Shown: positions 37,579 to 45,420 of the stretch, piece after piece
Layout: the number at the start of each line of letters is the position of its first letter
Numbering within the stretch: the first letter of the stretch is position 1
Assembly (NCBI RefSeq): GCF_030767025.1
Contig: NZ_JASITE010000001.1
Coordinates: forward strand, 248,001 to 312,000
Origin: Nocardia sp. CC227C
Lineage (GTDB): Bacteria > Actinomycetota > Actinomycetes > Mycobacteriales > Mycobacteriaceae
Length of the DNA: 64,000 nucleotides
Direction: 5' to 3'
Notes under the pieces: generated by a model
Databases searched by the model: none
The model's input: the letters and a program-made list of their open reading frames with translations, nothing else
What the model was told of the DNA's origin: nothing
Made by a program: the position numbers and the translations under genes

Positions 37579-37609
37579 GGCGTGCCCGGCATCATCTGCC
37601 GGGCACGCC
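37579..37609 (+). terminator. Terminator of the acyl-CoA operon
   Basis: GGCGTGCCCGGC pairs perfectly with GCCGGGCACGCC around a seven-base loop. Confidence 0.8.
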
Positions 37610-37718
37610 GGGTGTTTCGCTTCAATCCGGAACAGGTGTCGACGGGGGAGGCGAGAGCGCGGTGCTCCGGCTACGTCGCCCAGCAGCGCCCGAACGACAG
37701 AAACTCGGTCTCCCATAT

Positions 37719-37876
37719 CGGCGCGCATCGCGGCCCGCTATCGAGCCGAGCATCAGCGGCATCCCGGTCTGCCGCACTGGATCATCGCCGAATCCGCGGT
37801 GCAACGGGTCGCGCCGCCGGTCCTGCGCTGGCTGCGCGACACCCTCGAACTGCCGGAGCCGGGGAACGCGACCTAG
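37719..37876 (+). pseudogene. Possible C-terminal gene fragment
   Basis: The frame ending at TAG 37876 has strong third-position GC bias and reads like the end of a real protein (ARYRAEHQRHPGLPHWI, then PVLRWLRDTLELPEPG). No start codon or ribosome-binding site precedes it after the operon terminator. It looks like a remnant of a deleted gene, and the family is not recognised. Confidence 0.3.
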
Positions 37877-37906
37877 TGCGACCGGCTCGGGTCCGTGCGG
37901 CCGTGC

Positions 37907-39157
37907 TCAGGGGATGACGATCGGTTCGGTGTCGGACACCCGGTCGTCGGCCCAGCGGTGACCGGCCTCGCGCGGGGTGAGGCCCTCGTCGGTCCACGCG
38001 GTGAGCAGTTGCGCGACCTTGCCGTGCATGGTGGTGCGCAGGCGGTCGAAGGACGTCTCCGGGATGTCGTCCACCTGGCCGAGCAGCAGCCACCACGCCC
38101 AGGCGACGGCTCCGGCGTTGGCGACGAAGTCGGGGAGCACCGGGATGCCGCGGGCGGCGAGCATGGCCTCTGCCTCCGGTGTGGTGGCGGCGTTCGCGGC
38201 CTCCACGATGACGCGGGCCCGGACGTCGAAGGAGTTGTCCGGGGTGATCGCGTACGAAATCGCCGCCGGGACAAGGATATCGACATCGGCCGACACGATC
38301 GCGGTGCGCGGCAGCCGCTCGATGTCGGCGGGCAGCCGGGAGCGGTCGATCTCACCGAAACCGTCGCGCAGCTCCAGCAGCGCCGGGATGTCCAGGCCGC
38401 CGGGGTGGTGCAGGGTCCCGGCGGCGTCCGCCACCGTGGTGACCCGCATGCCGGCCTCGTGCAGGTAGTAGGCCGCCGCACCGCCCATGGTGCCGACGCC
38501 CTGGATGGCGACGGTGGTATCGGCGGGGGCCCGGCCCCAGGAGACGGCGGCGGCGAGGCAGGCGTGCGCGACACCGTAGCCGCCGATCACGTCACCCAGT
38601 GCGAAGCCGCCTTCCACCCGTGCGTTCAGGCCGTTGCGGACCCGCTCCAGGGTGGCGGCCGGGTCGGCGGCGCGCCGGATGGCGGCGTGATAGCTCTGAC
38701 CAAGGCCGAGTCCGGCGAACACCTCGTCGATCAGGTGCTGCGGCACGCCCAGATCCTCCGCGGTCACCCAGTGCGCGTCGATCCAGGGCCGCATGGCCGC
38801 GCAGAAGCGCTCCAGCACGCGCGGGGCGCGCGGATCCTTGGGGTCGAAGTCGATGCCGCCCTTGGCGCCGCCGATCGGCAGGTCGAAGGTGGCGGTCTTG
38901 TTGGCCATGCCGCGCGCCAGATCCTCGACCTCGCTCAGCGTGCAGCCCGCCCGCATCCGGGTGCCGCCGGTGGCCAGGCCCGAACGCAGGGTGTGGACGA
39001 CGAGGTAGCCGACCGCGCCGGTGACCGAATCGGTCCACTGCATGCGCAGATACGGTTCGGGCCGGTGTGGTGTCGGGGCGACCGGCACCGGAGCGATGGT
39101 CGGAACCGGCCGTGTCGCCATCGGGACACTTCCGCCCGGGTTCTGCATTGTCGTCAT
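37907..39157 (-). CDS. Glu/Leu/Phe/Val dehydrogenase
   Basis: A 416-residue NAD-dependent amino acid dehydrogenase. The catalytic region reads GMANKTATFDLPIGGAKGGI (both Lys present), the active-site Asp is in VTAEDLG, and the nucleotide-binding turn is IQGVGTMGGAAAYYLHEAGM, with later EAANAATTPEAEAML. The family deaminates Leu, Val, Phe or Glu reversibly. The 45-residue N-terminus is a Pro/Val/Thr-rich extension. The ATG follows GAGGAGG. It is divergent from the LysR gene, which probably controls it. Confidence 0.87.
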   Translation of the reverse strand: MTTMQNPGGSVPMATRPVPTIAPVPVAPTPHRPEPYLRMQWTDSVTGAVGYLVVHTLRSGLATGGTRMRAGCTLSEVEDLARGMANKTATFDLPIGGAKGGIDFDPKDPRAPRVLERFCAAMRPWIDAHWVTAEDLGVPQHLIDEVFAGLGLGQSYHAAIRRAADPAATLERVRNGLNARVEGGFALGDVIGGYGVAHACLAAAVSWGRAPADTTVAIQGVGTMGGAAAYYLHEAGMRVTTVADAAGTLHHPGGLDIPALLELRDGFGEIDRSRLPADIERLPRTAIVSADVDILVPAAISYAITPDNSFDVRARVIVEAANAATTPEAEAMLAARGIPVLPDFVANAGAVAWAWWLLLGQVDDIPETSFDRLRTTMHGKVAQLLTAWTDEGLTPREAGHRWADDRVSDTEPIVIP

Positions 39158-39349
39158 GACGAACCACCTCCTCGTCGTGCTCGTGTCGGTTACCACCGCC
39201 TACAGGGAACGCCGCGCTGCGTAATCGCGAGTCCAGGGCTTCGTGATCGCTCTCCTGATCACTCGCGTGCCACCAGAGTGCGGCCCCACCTGCCCGCGCG
39301 TCCATTTACGGTTCGTTCACGGGAGTATTCAGCGTTCCTGCACAGCATT

Positions 39350-39355
39350 TAGGCT
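39350..39355 (+). promoter_or_regulatory. -10 element of a leaderless promoter, LysR-type gene
   Basis: TAGGCT is followed by exactly seven bases and the ATG at 39363. Confidence 0.5.
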
Positions 39356-39362
39356 CGGAGCC

Positions 39363-40346
39363 ATGGACCTGTCTCTGCCCCGGCTGCGGATGTTGCGCGA
39401 ATTGCATCGCCGCGGCACGATCACCGCGGCAGCGGCCGCCCTGCACTACACCGCGTCGGCGGTATCCCAGCAGCTCGCGCAGCTGGAACGCGACGTGGGC
39501 ACCCGGCTGTTCGAGCGACGGGGGCGGCGCGTGCAACTCACCGACCTCGGGGTGGTGCTCGCCGAGCACGCCGAGGAGATCCTCACCTCGGTCGAGCGCG
39601 CGACCCAGGCGCTCGAGGAGGCCGGTGAATCGGTGACGGCCAAGCTCACCGCCGGAGTGTGGGCATCGGTCGCGGCCGGACTGCTCCCCGACGCGCTGAC
39701 GGCGCTGGCCCGCACCCACCCCGGCATTCTGGTGCGAACCCGAGAACTCGCCCCCGAGGCGACCGCCGCGGCGGTCCGCGACGGCGCGCTCGACCTGTCG
39801 TTCGTCATCGACTACTCGAACTACCCGACGACCTGGGACAGCGGATTGCAACGCACGGTCATCGCGGTCGAGCGGCTCTACGCGGCCGTCCCCGCGGGCG
39901 CGGTGCCGTCGGCCAGCGTCACCCTGGCCGAACTGGCCGAACACCCGTGGATTCTCGCGCCCGCCCGCTCGAACTTCGGCCACGCCGCCCGGCTGGCATT
40001 CCAGGCCGCCGGGGTCGTGCCCCGGATCGACCACGAAGTGGAGGAACAGGCGACCGCCCTGGCGATGGTCGCGGCCGGACTCGGCGTCACACTCGTCTCC
40101 GACCTGGGCCTGGCCCTGCGCCCACCGGGCGTGGACATCGTCGCCCTCGGCGACGCCCTCACCCGAACGGTCTCACTCGCCTACCGCACCAACACCGCCC
40201 GCCGCGCCGCCCTGCTCCTCGTCGTGGACGCGATCCGCACCGCCGCGGCCGAAAAGGGCCTGGGCGCGGACAGCACCCCACCCGACGCGGAGCCCGCACC
40301 CCCACCCCCACCCGGAGCCAACGGCAAGGGACTCCGAGTCGGCTGA
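39363..40346 (+). CDS. LysR-family transcriptional regulator
   Basis: A 327-residue LysR protein with an N-terminal winged helix-turn-helix (TITAAAAALHYTASAVSQQL, then LERDVGTRLFERRGRRVQLT) and a two-lobed effector domain. The last 35 residues are Pro-rich and probably disordered. It is transcribed leaderlessly and divergently from the amino acid dehydrogenase gene 205 bases away, the usual LysR-target arrangement. Confidence 0.9.
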   Translation: MDLSLPRLRMLRELHRRGTITAAAAALHYTASAVSQQLAQLERDVGTRLFERRGRRVQLTDLGVVLAEHAEEILTSVERATQALEEAGESVTAKLTAGVWASVAAGLLPDALTALARTHPGILVRTRELAPEATAAAVRDGALDLSFVIDYSNYPTTWDSGLQRTVIAVERLYAAVPAGAVPSASVTLAELAEHPWILAPARSNFGHAARLAFQAAGVVPRIDHEVEEQATALAMVAAGLGVTLVSDLGLALRPPGVDIVALGDALTRTVSLAYRTNTARRAALLLVVDAIRTAAAEKGLGADSTPPDAEPAPPPPPGANGKGLRVG

Positions 40347-40363
40347 GTGGCCCGGCGTACGCG

Positions 40364-42250
40364 TCACCCCTCGGCGGCGGTGGGGCCGCATCGCGCTATC
40401 TCGTGCTCCGGAACCCGGTCGATGCGGTAGGCGGCGTAGTGCGGTGAACGCTGGATATTGCGCAGGAATCTGTCGAGGGTGAGCGGGGCGCGGGTGGCGG
40501 CCAGCAGATCGCGGGTCTCGGGGCAGTTCAGGGCGGGGGCGATACGGGCCACCCAGCCTTCGTCGATGAATGCGGGCAGGTCGGGGTGCCGGCCCGCCAT
40601 GCCGGCGTCCACGACCGCCCAGTCCGCGTCGAGGTTCTTGTCGTGGCCGATGCGGGCGTCGGGAAATCGGACCGTGTGGGCGGCGAGCGGATAGGCCAGA
40701 CCCATCGGGTCGATGACACGGACGTGGAGGGGCATGTTCATGCTGATCATGCCGAGGTTCATGTAGAACACGGTGTGCCCGGCGTCGCGGATCGGGGGCG
40801 GCGGCGGGACGACGTACCAGTCCCGGAAGGACGGCGTATTGATGAGCAGGCCGCCGTCCGGACTGGCGGCGATATCGCGGATCATGGCGCGGATGCGCGG
40901 GTAGTCCAGATAGTCCTCGGCCCGGATCGGATGGTCGTGGCCGGTGGCCTGGACGTAGTACAGCCGCTCGTCCGCGATGCCGGAGGCGGTGATCCGGGAG
41001 CCGGAGTCGATGGCGGTGACCTCGGCCGCCCACAGCCCCCAGCCGACGGTGACGGCGAGGGCCGCCGACAGGGCCGGGGAGGCGCGGCGGGGTGCGGTTC
41101 CCGCGGCCGCGGATTCGAGCGGCAACATCATGACGGGCAGCAGCAGGCAGAACAGCGGCGGCAGCAGCGTGCGCCCGTGCATGAAGTCGCCGCCGACGCG
41201 GACCTGATAGGCGAGCAACAGAATTCCGCTGCCCATCATGAGGGCGACCACGGCGGCGGGGGAGCGCAGCCGAGCCCGGTATCGGCGCACGCGTTCGCGC
41301 GCAGCGGGTTTCGCGGCGGCGCGGGCCTCGGTGCGACCCGACCGCGCCACCAGCACCGCCGCCGCACCCAGCACCGCCAAGGGCACCCACAACCAGTACG
41401 GCCCGACCAGATTCCACAGGTAGTCCAGGCCCTGCCGCCATTTCGCCCCGCCCGCGTCCTTGGCGACGGCCGTGTTCGGGTACGGCAGGCCGTAATAGCC
41501 CATGCGCCAGATCTGGTAGGACAGCGGCACCAGGCCCGCCACCACGCCGACCAGCACACGGAACACCCACGGCCGCAACCGGAATGCAGGCGGGGTAGCG
41601 AACCAGATGACGAGCAGTGCCAGCCCGCCGACCACCGCCAGCTCCGGGCGCACCAGGGGCCCCAGTCCCGCGAGGAACGAGATCGCGAAAACCATTGCCG
41701 GGGAGGACTTGTCGGCCAGCGACCAGCGAATCATCAACCACCACAGCAGCGCCAGCCAGCAGATGACGAGGCCGGACTCCAGGCCGGAGGTGGCGTAGTC
41801 ACGGGCCGGTGGCACCGCGATGTAGACGACGGCGCCCGCGGGCAGCAGCAGCCGGGAAGCGCCGCCCCACAACCGCGCCGCGCCCAGCATCGCGAACACC
41901 ATCGCCAGCGCCGACAGCAGCAGCGCGAGGCCGAGCACCACGTACTCCAGCCGCACCTGCGTCAGCCAGCCGAAGAATCCGATGAGATAGGTCCAGGCCG
42001 TACTGGTGTTGACCTCGACGCGCTCACCGGCGTTGAAGACCGGGCCGTTGCCGGCGAGCAGATTGCGGACCGTGCGCAGCACGGTCAGCCCGTCGTCGGC
42101 GATCCAGCGCCGCTGCCAGCCACCGATCACGAAAAGTGCGGTGGTGACGGCAATTCCGCTGCTGAGCAGCAGGCGGTACGTGGGCGGCGGTGTGCGGGCA
42201 GGGCGGGACTCGCCGCGGTCCGCGACCGCGGGTGCGAGGGTGATCGTCAC
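40364..42250 (-). CDS. aftB: AftB-type terminal arabinofuranosyltransferase
   Basis: A 628-residue GT-C glycosyltransferase strongly resembling mycobacterial AftB (Rv3805c), which adds the terminal beta-1,2-arabinofuranose of arabinogalactan from decaprenyl-phosphoarabinose. Shared motifs are WQRRWIADDGLTVLRTVRNL with the paired Asp after the first membrane span, NTSTAWTYL, VPPARDYATSGLESGL, RMGYYGLPYPNTAVAKDA, GGDFMHGR and, near the end, ARIGHDKN and APLTLDRFLRN. About ten membrane spans fill the first 400 residues and an extracytoplasmic domain ends the protein. In mycobacteria the gene lies in the arabinogalactan locus, but here its neighbours are unrelated. The start is GTG at 42250. Confidence 0.85.
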   Translation of the reverse strand: MTITLAPAVADRGESRPARTPPPTYRLLLSSGIAVTTALFVIGGWQRRWIADDGLTVLRTVRNLLAGNGPVFNAGERVEVNTSTAWTYLIGFFGWLTQVRLEYVVLGLALLLSALAMVFAMLGAARLWGGASRLLLPAGAVVYIAVPPARDYATSGLESGLVICWLALLWWLMIRWSLADKSSPAMVFAISFLAGLGPLVRPELAVVGGLALLVIWFATPPAFRLRPWVFRVLVGVVAGLVPLSYQIWRMGYYGLPYPNTAVAKDAGGAKWRQGLDYLWNLVGPYWLWVPLAVLGAAAVLVARSGRTEARAAAKPAARERVRRYRARLRSPAAVVALMMGSGILLLAYQVRVGGDFMHGRTLLPPLFCLLLPVMMLPLESAAAGTAPRRASPALSAALAVTVGWGLWAAEVTAIDSGSRITASGIADERLYYVQATGHDHPIRAEDYLDYPRIRAMIRDIAASPDGGLLINTPSFRDWYVVPPPPPIRDAGHTVFYMNLGMISMNMPLHVRVIDPMGLAYPLAAHTVRFPDARIGHDKNLDADWAVVDAGMAGRHPDLPAFIDEGWVARIAPALNCPETRDLLAATRAPLTLDRFLRNIQRSPHYAAYRIDRVPEHEIARCGPTAAEG

Positions 42251-42253
42251 CGG

Positions 42254-42325
42254 CTACCGCACGCGGTGTGAGGGTCGGGATGCACACCTGCCGCGTGATG
42301 ACGTCCGCCGTGGCAGGACACGCAT
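42254..42325 (-). CDS. Short upstream reading frame before aftB (23 residues)
   Basis: An ATG behind an excellent AAAGGAGAG site opens a 23-codon, Arg-rich frame (starting MRVLPRRTSSRG) whose TAG lies three bases before the aftB GTG, in the same frame. It may couple translation into aftB. It could also be an N-terminal extension of aftB interrupted by one stop codon. Confidence 0.4.
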   Translation of the reverse strand: MRVLPRRTSSRGRCASRPSHRVR

Positions 42326-42337
42326 GAATCTCTCCTT

Positions 42338-42357
42338 TATGGTACGGACGAACCATA
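42338..42357. promoter_or_regulatory. Palindromic operator candidate upstream of aftB
   Basis: TATGGT and ACCATA flank eight bases that are themselves partly symmetric. On the minus strand the right part gives TACCAT, a possible -10 box, so a TetR-type repressor bound here would block transcription of aftB. Confidence 0.45.
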
Positions 42358-42415
42358 TCGTGTCGCCCCTCCCGGTGCCGATCCCCGAATACCGGGGGCA
42401 ACGCGCCCGGCGGGC

Positions 42416-43624
42416 TCACCCCGGTTGTCCGCAGCGGATGTCGCCGCGCGGGTCGGCGTCGCGGCGGAGGAAGCGTGCGATGAGGGGGACCAGGGCGACC
42501 ATGATCAGCAGGCGGATCGTCTGCACGCTGGTGATCAGGGGCATATTGGCTCCCATGCCCTCGCCGGTGGCGAGGACGGCGTTGATGCCGCCCGGGGTGG
42601 TGGCGAGGTAGAGGTCGGACAGCCTCAGGTCGACGCAGCGCGAGAGCAGGGAGGCCAGGGCGGTGACGGCGGCGGAGAGGGCGGTGACGGCGAGCAGGAT
42701 GCCGGGGATCATGCGGGCCATCTCGGTGACGACCGCGCGGGTGAAGCGGGCGCCGACCTCGAGGCCGATGAGGATGAACAGCAGTTCGCGCAGCAGGTTG
42801 GTGGGGGCGTAGCCGTGGCTGTGGCCCAGTGCGGTGAGCGCCGCCGTGAGCAGCATGGGGCCGATCAGGCTCGGGCTCGGGATGCGCAGCCGCCGCCCCA
42901 GATGGATGCCGATGATGCTGAGCAGTACGGCGGTGCAGAGTCCGGCGATCTGATCGCCGCGGCCGACGATCATCCAGTGCGGCAGTTCGGCATTGGTGAC
43001 CCGGCTCGCGAGCCTGGCGGTCCGCTCGCCGGTGTCGTCACCGCTGAGCAGCGCGGTCACCAGTGGTGCGCTGACCGCGACCAGCATGACGCGCAGGTAC
43101 TGCATGAACGCCACCTGCCGGGGGTCGGCGTCGAGTTCGTCGGCGCAGGACACCACCGCGGCCGACCCGCCGGCGAGCAGGCCCAGCACGGCGGTGGGCA
43201 GCGCGACCCCGGTGCAGCGCGCGAAGAGCAGCGCGACCAGCACGCTCACCACCAGCGTCGCCGCGGTGACACCGAGCACCGGCAGCATGGCGGTGCCGAT
43301 GGCCGACAGCAGCGGCAGCTCCAGATAGCTGCCCATGAGCACGCCCATCAGTGCCTGCACGCCGACGAACACCTGCCGGGGGAGCGGTCGGGGCAGTCGC
43401 CCGGTGAGCGCCAGCCCCGCACCCGCGGTCAGTCCGAGGACCATCTGGGCGGCCGGGAAGCTCACCCGTTCCAAGAGTTCGGCGAGGGCGAGCAGCACGG
43501 CGAGCAGTGCCGCCCAGACGAGGGCATGGCCGTGTGCGCGGCGGACCGCGTCGAATCCGGCCGTTCGTGACGGACGTTCTTCCGCGCCGCGCCGCGCCAT
43601 TGTGCTGATGCCGGAGAATTTCAT
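42416..43624 (-). CDS. AbrB-family membrane protein
   Basis: A 402-residue protein with ten or more hydrophobic spans arranged as two similar halves, each with a Gly-rich loop (LGLLAGGSAAVVSCADELDADPRQVAFMQYLRV; LATTPGGINAVLATGEGMGA, given here only in part by function). The internal duplication is that of the AbrB/AidA family, once annotated as ammonia monooxygenase. These proteins are thought to be regulators or transporters. The function is not established. The ATG at 43624 (MKFSGIS) has a weak GGCGGA site. Confidence 0.75.
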   Translation of the reverse strand: MKFSGISTMARRGAEERPSRTAGFDAVRRAHGHALVWAALLAVLLALAELLERVSFPAAQMVLGLTAGAGLALTGRLPRPLPRQVFVGVQALMGVLMGSYLELPLLSAIGTAMLPVLGVTAATLVVSVLVALLFARCTGVALPTAVLGLLAGGSAAVVSCADELDADPRQVAFMQYLRVMLVAVSAPLVTALLSGDDTGERTARLASRVTNAELPHWMIVGRGDQIAGLCTAVLLSIIGIHLGRRLRIPSPSLIGPMLLTAALTALGHSHGYAPTNLLRELLFILIGLEVGARFTRAVVTEMARMIPGILLAVTALSAAVTALASLLSRCVDLRLSDLYLATTPGGINAVLATGEGMGANMPLITSVQTIRLLIMVALVPLIARFLRRDADPRGDIRCGQPG

Positions 43625-44100
43625 AACGGAATCCGCCCAACCTGTTCCCAGGGAATAGCGGTGATACTGTTCGCTTCGTTGAAAACCGTTCACCCGCTGT
43701 TTATTCGGAGGTCGGCGAATTTCGCCGAGTACGCGGAAACGGTACTACCGAACAGGAGTTTCTGTCCAAGTGAAATGGGGTGAACGGTGCTATTTGCGTT
43801 TGATCTCGTTGAGAACGAATTAAACGTCCGATTTGTCGAATTGGGTGAATGAAACGAAAATGGCCCGCAATAAAGGTAGCTGAACATTAGCCTGATGGGG
43901 GAGGCTTGTCGGCTGCGCGGCGGGCCCGATCCGGCCCCCGTCCGGATGTTTCCGGGGGATGTCACCGGTGAATCGCCTCTTGTAGAACTCTACGAACTGC
44001 CGGTCCGCGACCGCCGTGGTCTTCGGTCTTCCGTCTCTAGCTGATCGCAGACGGTGTGCTGTGTACTCCATTGACGAGTTTGCAACAGCGAGGAGTAACC
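43625..44100. other. AT-richer regulatory gap upstream of the guanine deaminase gene
   Basis: The stretch 43680-43900 is notably richer in A and T than its surroundings. I see no gene in it. The end holds the first copy of the upstream repeat (43982-44040). Confidence 0.6.
43980..44040 (+). repeat. Upstream element, copy A
   Basis: TTGTAGAACTCTACGAA, followed by TGCC-GTC and, after a variable spacer, TCTTCCGTCTCT. The core is an inverted repeat GTAGA-AC-TCTAC. It lies about 60 bases before the start of the guanine deaminase gene and matches copy B at 44738. Confidence 0.6.
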
Positions 44101-44604
44101 GTGACCGCACAGATCCGAGAGCAGAGCGTCCAGGAGCTGGAACGCGCCTGGATGGATGAGGCGATCAGGTTGGCCACCAGCAGCGTGGCGAACGGTGGCG
44201 GTCCGTTCGGTGCGCTGATCGCCAAGGGCGGGGAGGTGGTCGCCGTCGGGCACAACCAGGTCACCTCGACATTGGATCCGACGGCGCACGGCGAGGTGAC
44301 CGCCATGCGGGCGGCCTGCCGGGAGCTGGGGACCTTCTCGCTGGAGGGCTGCGTGCTGGTCACCTCGTGTGAGCCGTGCCCGATGTGCCTGTCGTCGGCG
44401 CTGTGGGCGCGGGTGGACCGAATCGTCTACTCCGCCGATCGGCACGACGCGGCGCTGGCCGGTTTCGACGACCGCAAGTTCTACGACCTGTTCGAGAAGA
44501 AGCCGGAGTCGATGTGGCCGACCCGGATCGAGCAGTTGGACCTGCCGAATCGGACGGCGCCGTTCGACGCGTGGCTGGCCAAGGCGGACCGGATCGATTA
44601 CTGA
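44101..44604 (+). CDS. guaD: Guanine deaminase-like nucleoside/base deaminase
   Basis: A 167-residue zinc deaminase of the cytidine-deaminase fold. The zinc motif is HGEVTAMRAAC (His and catalytic Glu) with SCEPCPMCLSSALWARV (both Cys). It follows Bacillus GuaD closely through DPTAHGEVTA, AGFDDRKFYDLF and the C-terminal FDAWLAKADRIDY, whose last residues reach into the active site in GuaD. GuaD turns guanine into xanthine and ammonia, and xanthine is the substrate of the dehydrogenase encoded 6 kb downstream. The GTG has a GAGGAG site and the gene ends in its own terminator. Confidence 0.85.
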   Translation: MTAQIREQSVQELERAWMDEAIRLATSSVANGGGPFGALIAKGGEVVAVGHNQVTSTLDPTAHGEVTAMRAACRELGTFSLEGCVLVTSCEPCPMCLSSALWARVDRIVYSADRHDAALAGFDDRKFYDLFEKKPESMWPTRIEQLDLPNRTAPFDAWLAKADRIDY

Positions 44605-44633
44605 TACCGGTCACCGACATATAGCGACCGCCG

Positions 44634-44664
44634 GGCGGCGGACGACCTCGGGTCGTCCGCCGCC
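44634..44664 (+). terminator. Terminator after the guanine deaminase gene
   Basis: GGCGGCGGACGACC pairs perfectly with GGTCGTCCGCCGCC around a three-base loop. Confidence 0.8.
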
Positions 44665-44737
44665 TTCGCCGTATCCGGACCGGTTCGCGAGGCCGTCGAA
44701 GAATATTCTGGCGCAGGAGAATGCGAGTTCATCGCGG

Positions 44738-44800
44738 TTGTAGGACTCTACGAAATGCCCGTCTCGGCCCGTGATCTTCTTCGTGCCTTCCGTCCCTGTC
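44738..44800 (+). repeat. Upstream element, copy B
   Basis: TTGTAGGACTCTACGAA, then TGCC-GTC and a spacer before CTTCCGTCCCT. It differs from copy A at three of the first 26 positions. It lies about 85-145 bases before the SRPBCC gene. Confidence 0.6.
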
Positions 44801-44883
44801 CGCCGCCGACCGCCCGGCGGTGTACTGGCTCCCACAGGTTGTAGCTTCAAGCAAGGAATCCCCTTGCGGGACAAGGAGTTCTC

Positions 44884-45384
44884 GTGGCGATCCAGCGCCG
44901 GCACACGATGTACCACTCGACGGTCGTCGATGCCGATCCCGATACCGTCTGGGCCGTGGTGCGCGATGCGCTGCGAATGGTGTCGATCGTGTCCGGTGCC
45001 GCGGCCGAGAACGTGCACTGGGTCGGAGACGGTGGGCCCGAACGGGTTCCGTCGCTGTACAACTTCACGCTGGCCTTCAGCGGCGGCCTGGTGCAGCAGG
45101 AGGTCGCCGGACGCGACGAGGTCCGGCGCTCGCAGACCTACCGGTCCATCGAACCGACCATGGGCGTGGAGCGCTATCTCGCGACCATTCGCGTCCGTCC
45201 GATCACCGATGACCCGAACCGCTGCTTCTTCGACTGGACCCGCGAGCTGACCATCGCCGAGGACGCCGACACCGAGGTCGTCGAGACGATCATCGCCATG
45301 ATGGCGAAGCAGACCGATTCCATCCGTGACCATTTCGCGGACCATTCCGCGGGCCGGTTCGCGGACCATTCCGCGCGGAACTAG
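44884..45384 (+). CDS. SRPBCC-fold protein (cyclase/dehydratase-like)
   Basis: A 166-residue protein with the opening of the START/Bet v1-like fold (HTMYHSTVVDADPDTVWAVVRDALRM) and the alternating beta pattern up to a long C-terminal helix (ETIIAMMAKQTDSI). Such proteins bind hydrophobic or aromatic ligands, and some act as polyketide cyclases or in coupling reactions. The last 17 residues contain a duplicated FADHSA unit from a DNA repeat. The GTG has AAGGAG six bases upstream. It is the first gene of the coupled operon and lies 36 bases before the next gene. Confidence 0.72.
   Translation: MAIQRRHTMYHSTVVDADPDTVWAVVRDALRMVSIVSGAAAENVHWVGDGGPERVPSLYNFTLAFSGGLVQQEVAGRDEVRRSQTYRSIEPTMGVERYLATIRVRPITDDPNRCFFDWTRELTIAEDADTEVVETIIAMMAKQTDSIRDHFADHSAGRFADHSARN
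45334..45375 (+). repeat. 24-bp tandem duplication at the end of the SRPBCC gene
   Basis: TTCGCGGACCATTCCGCG occurs twice, 24 bases apart, in frame with the gene. It adds a second FADHSA to the C-terminus. Confidence 0.85.
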
Positions 45385-45420
45385 CAGCGGCGACAACGCG
45401 ACAGATCGAAGGGAAAACCT

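Noticed and set aside
43820..44110. Minus-strand frame across upstream element A whose translation resembles that of element B
   Set aside because: The similarity is explained by the repeated DNA element. Neither frame has a start signal or a sensible protein on either side.
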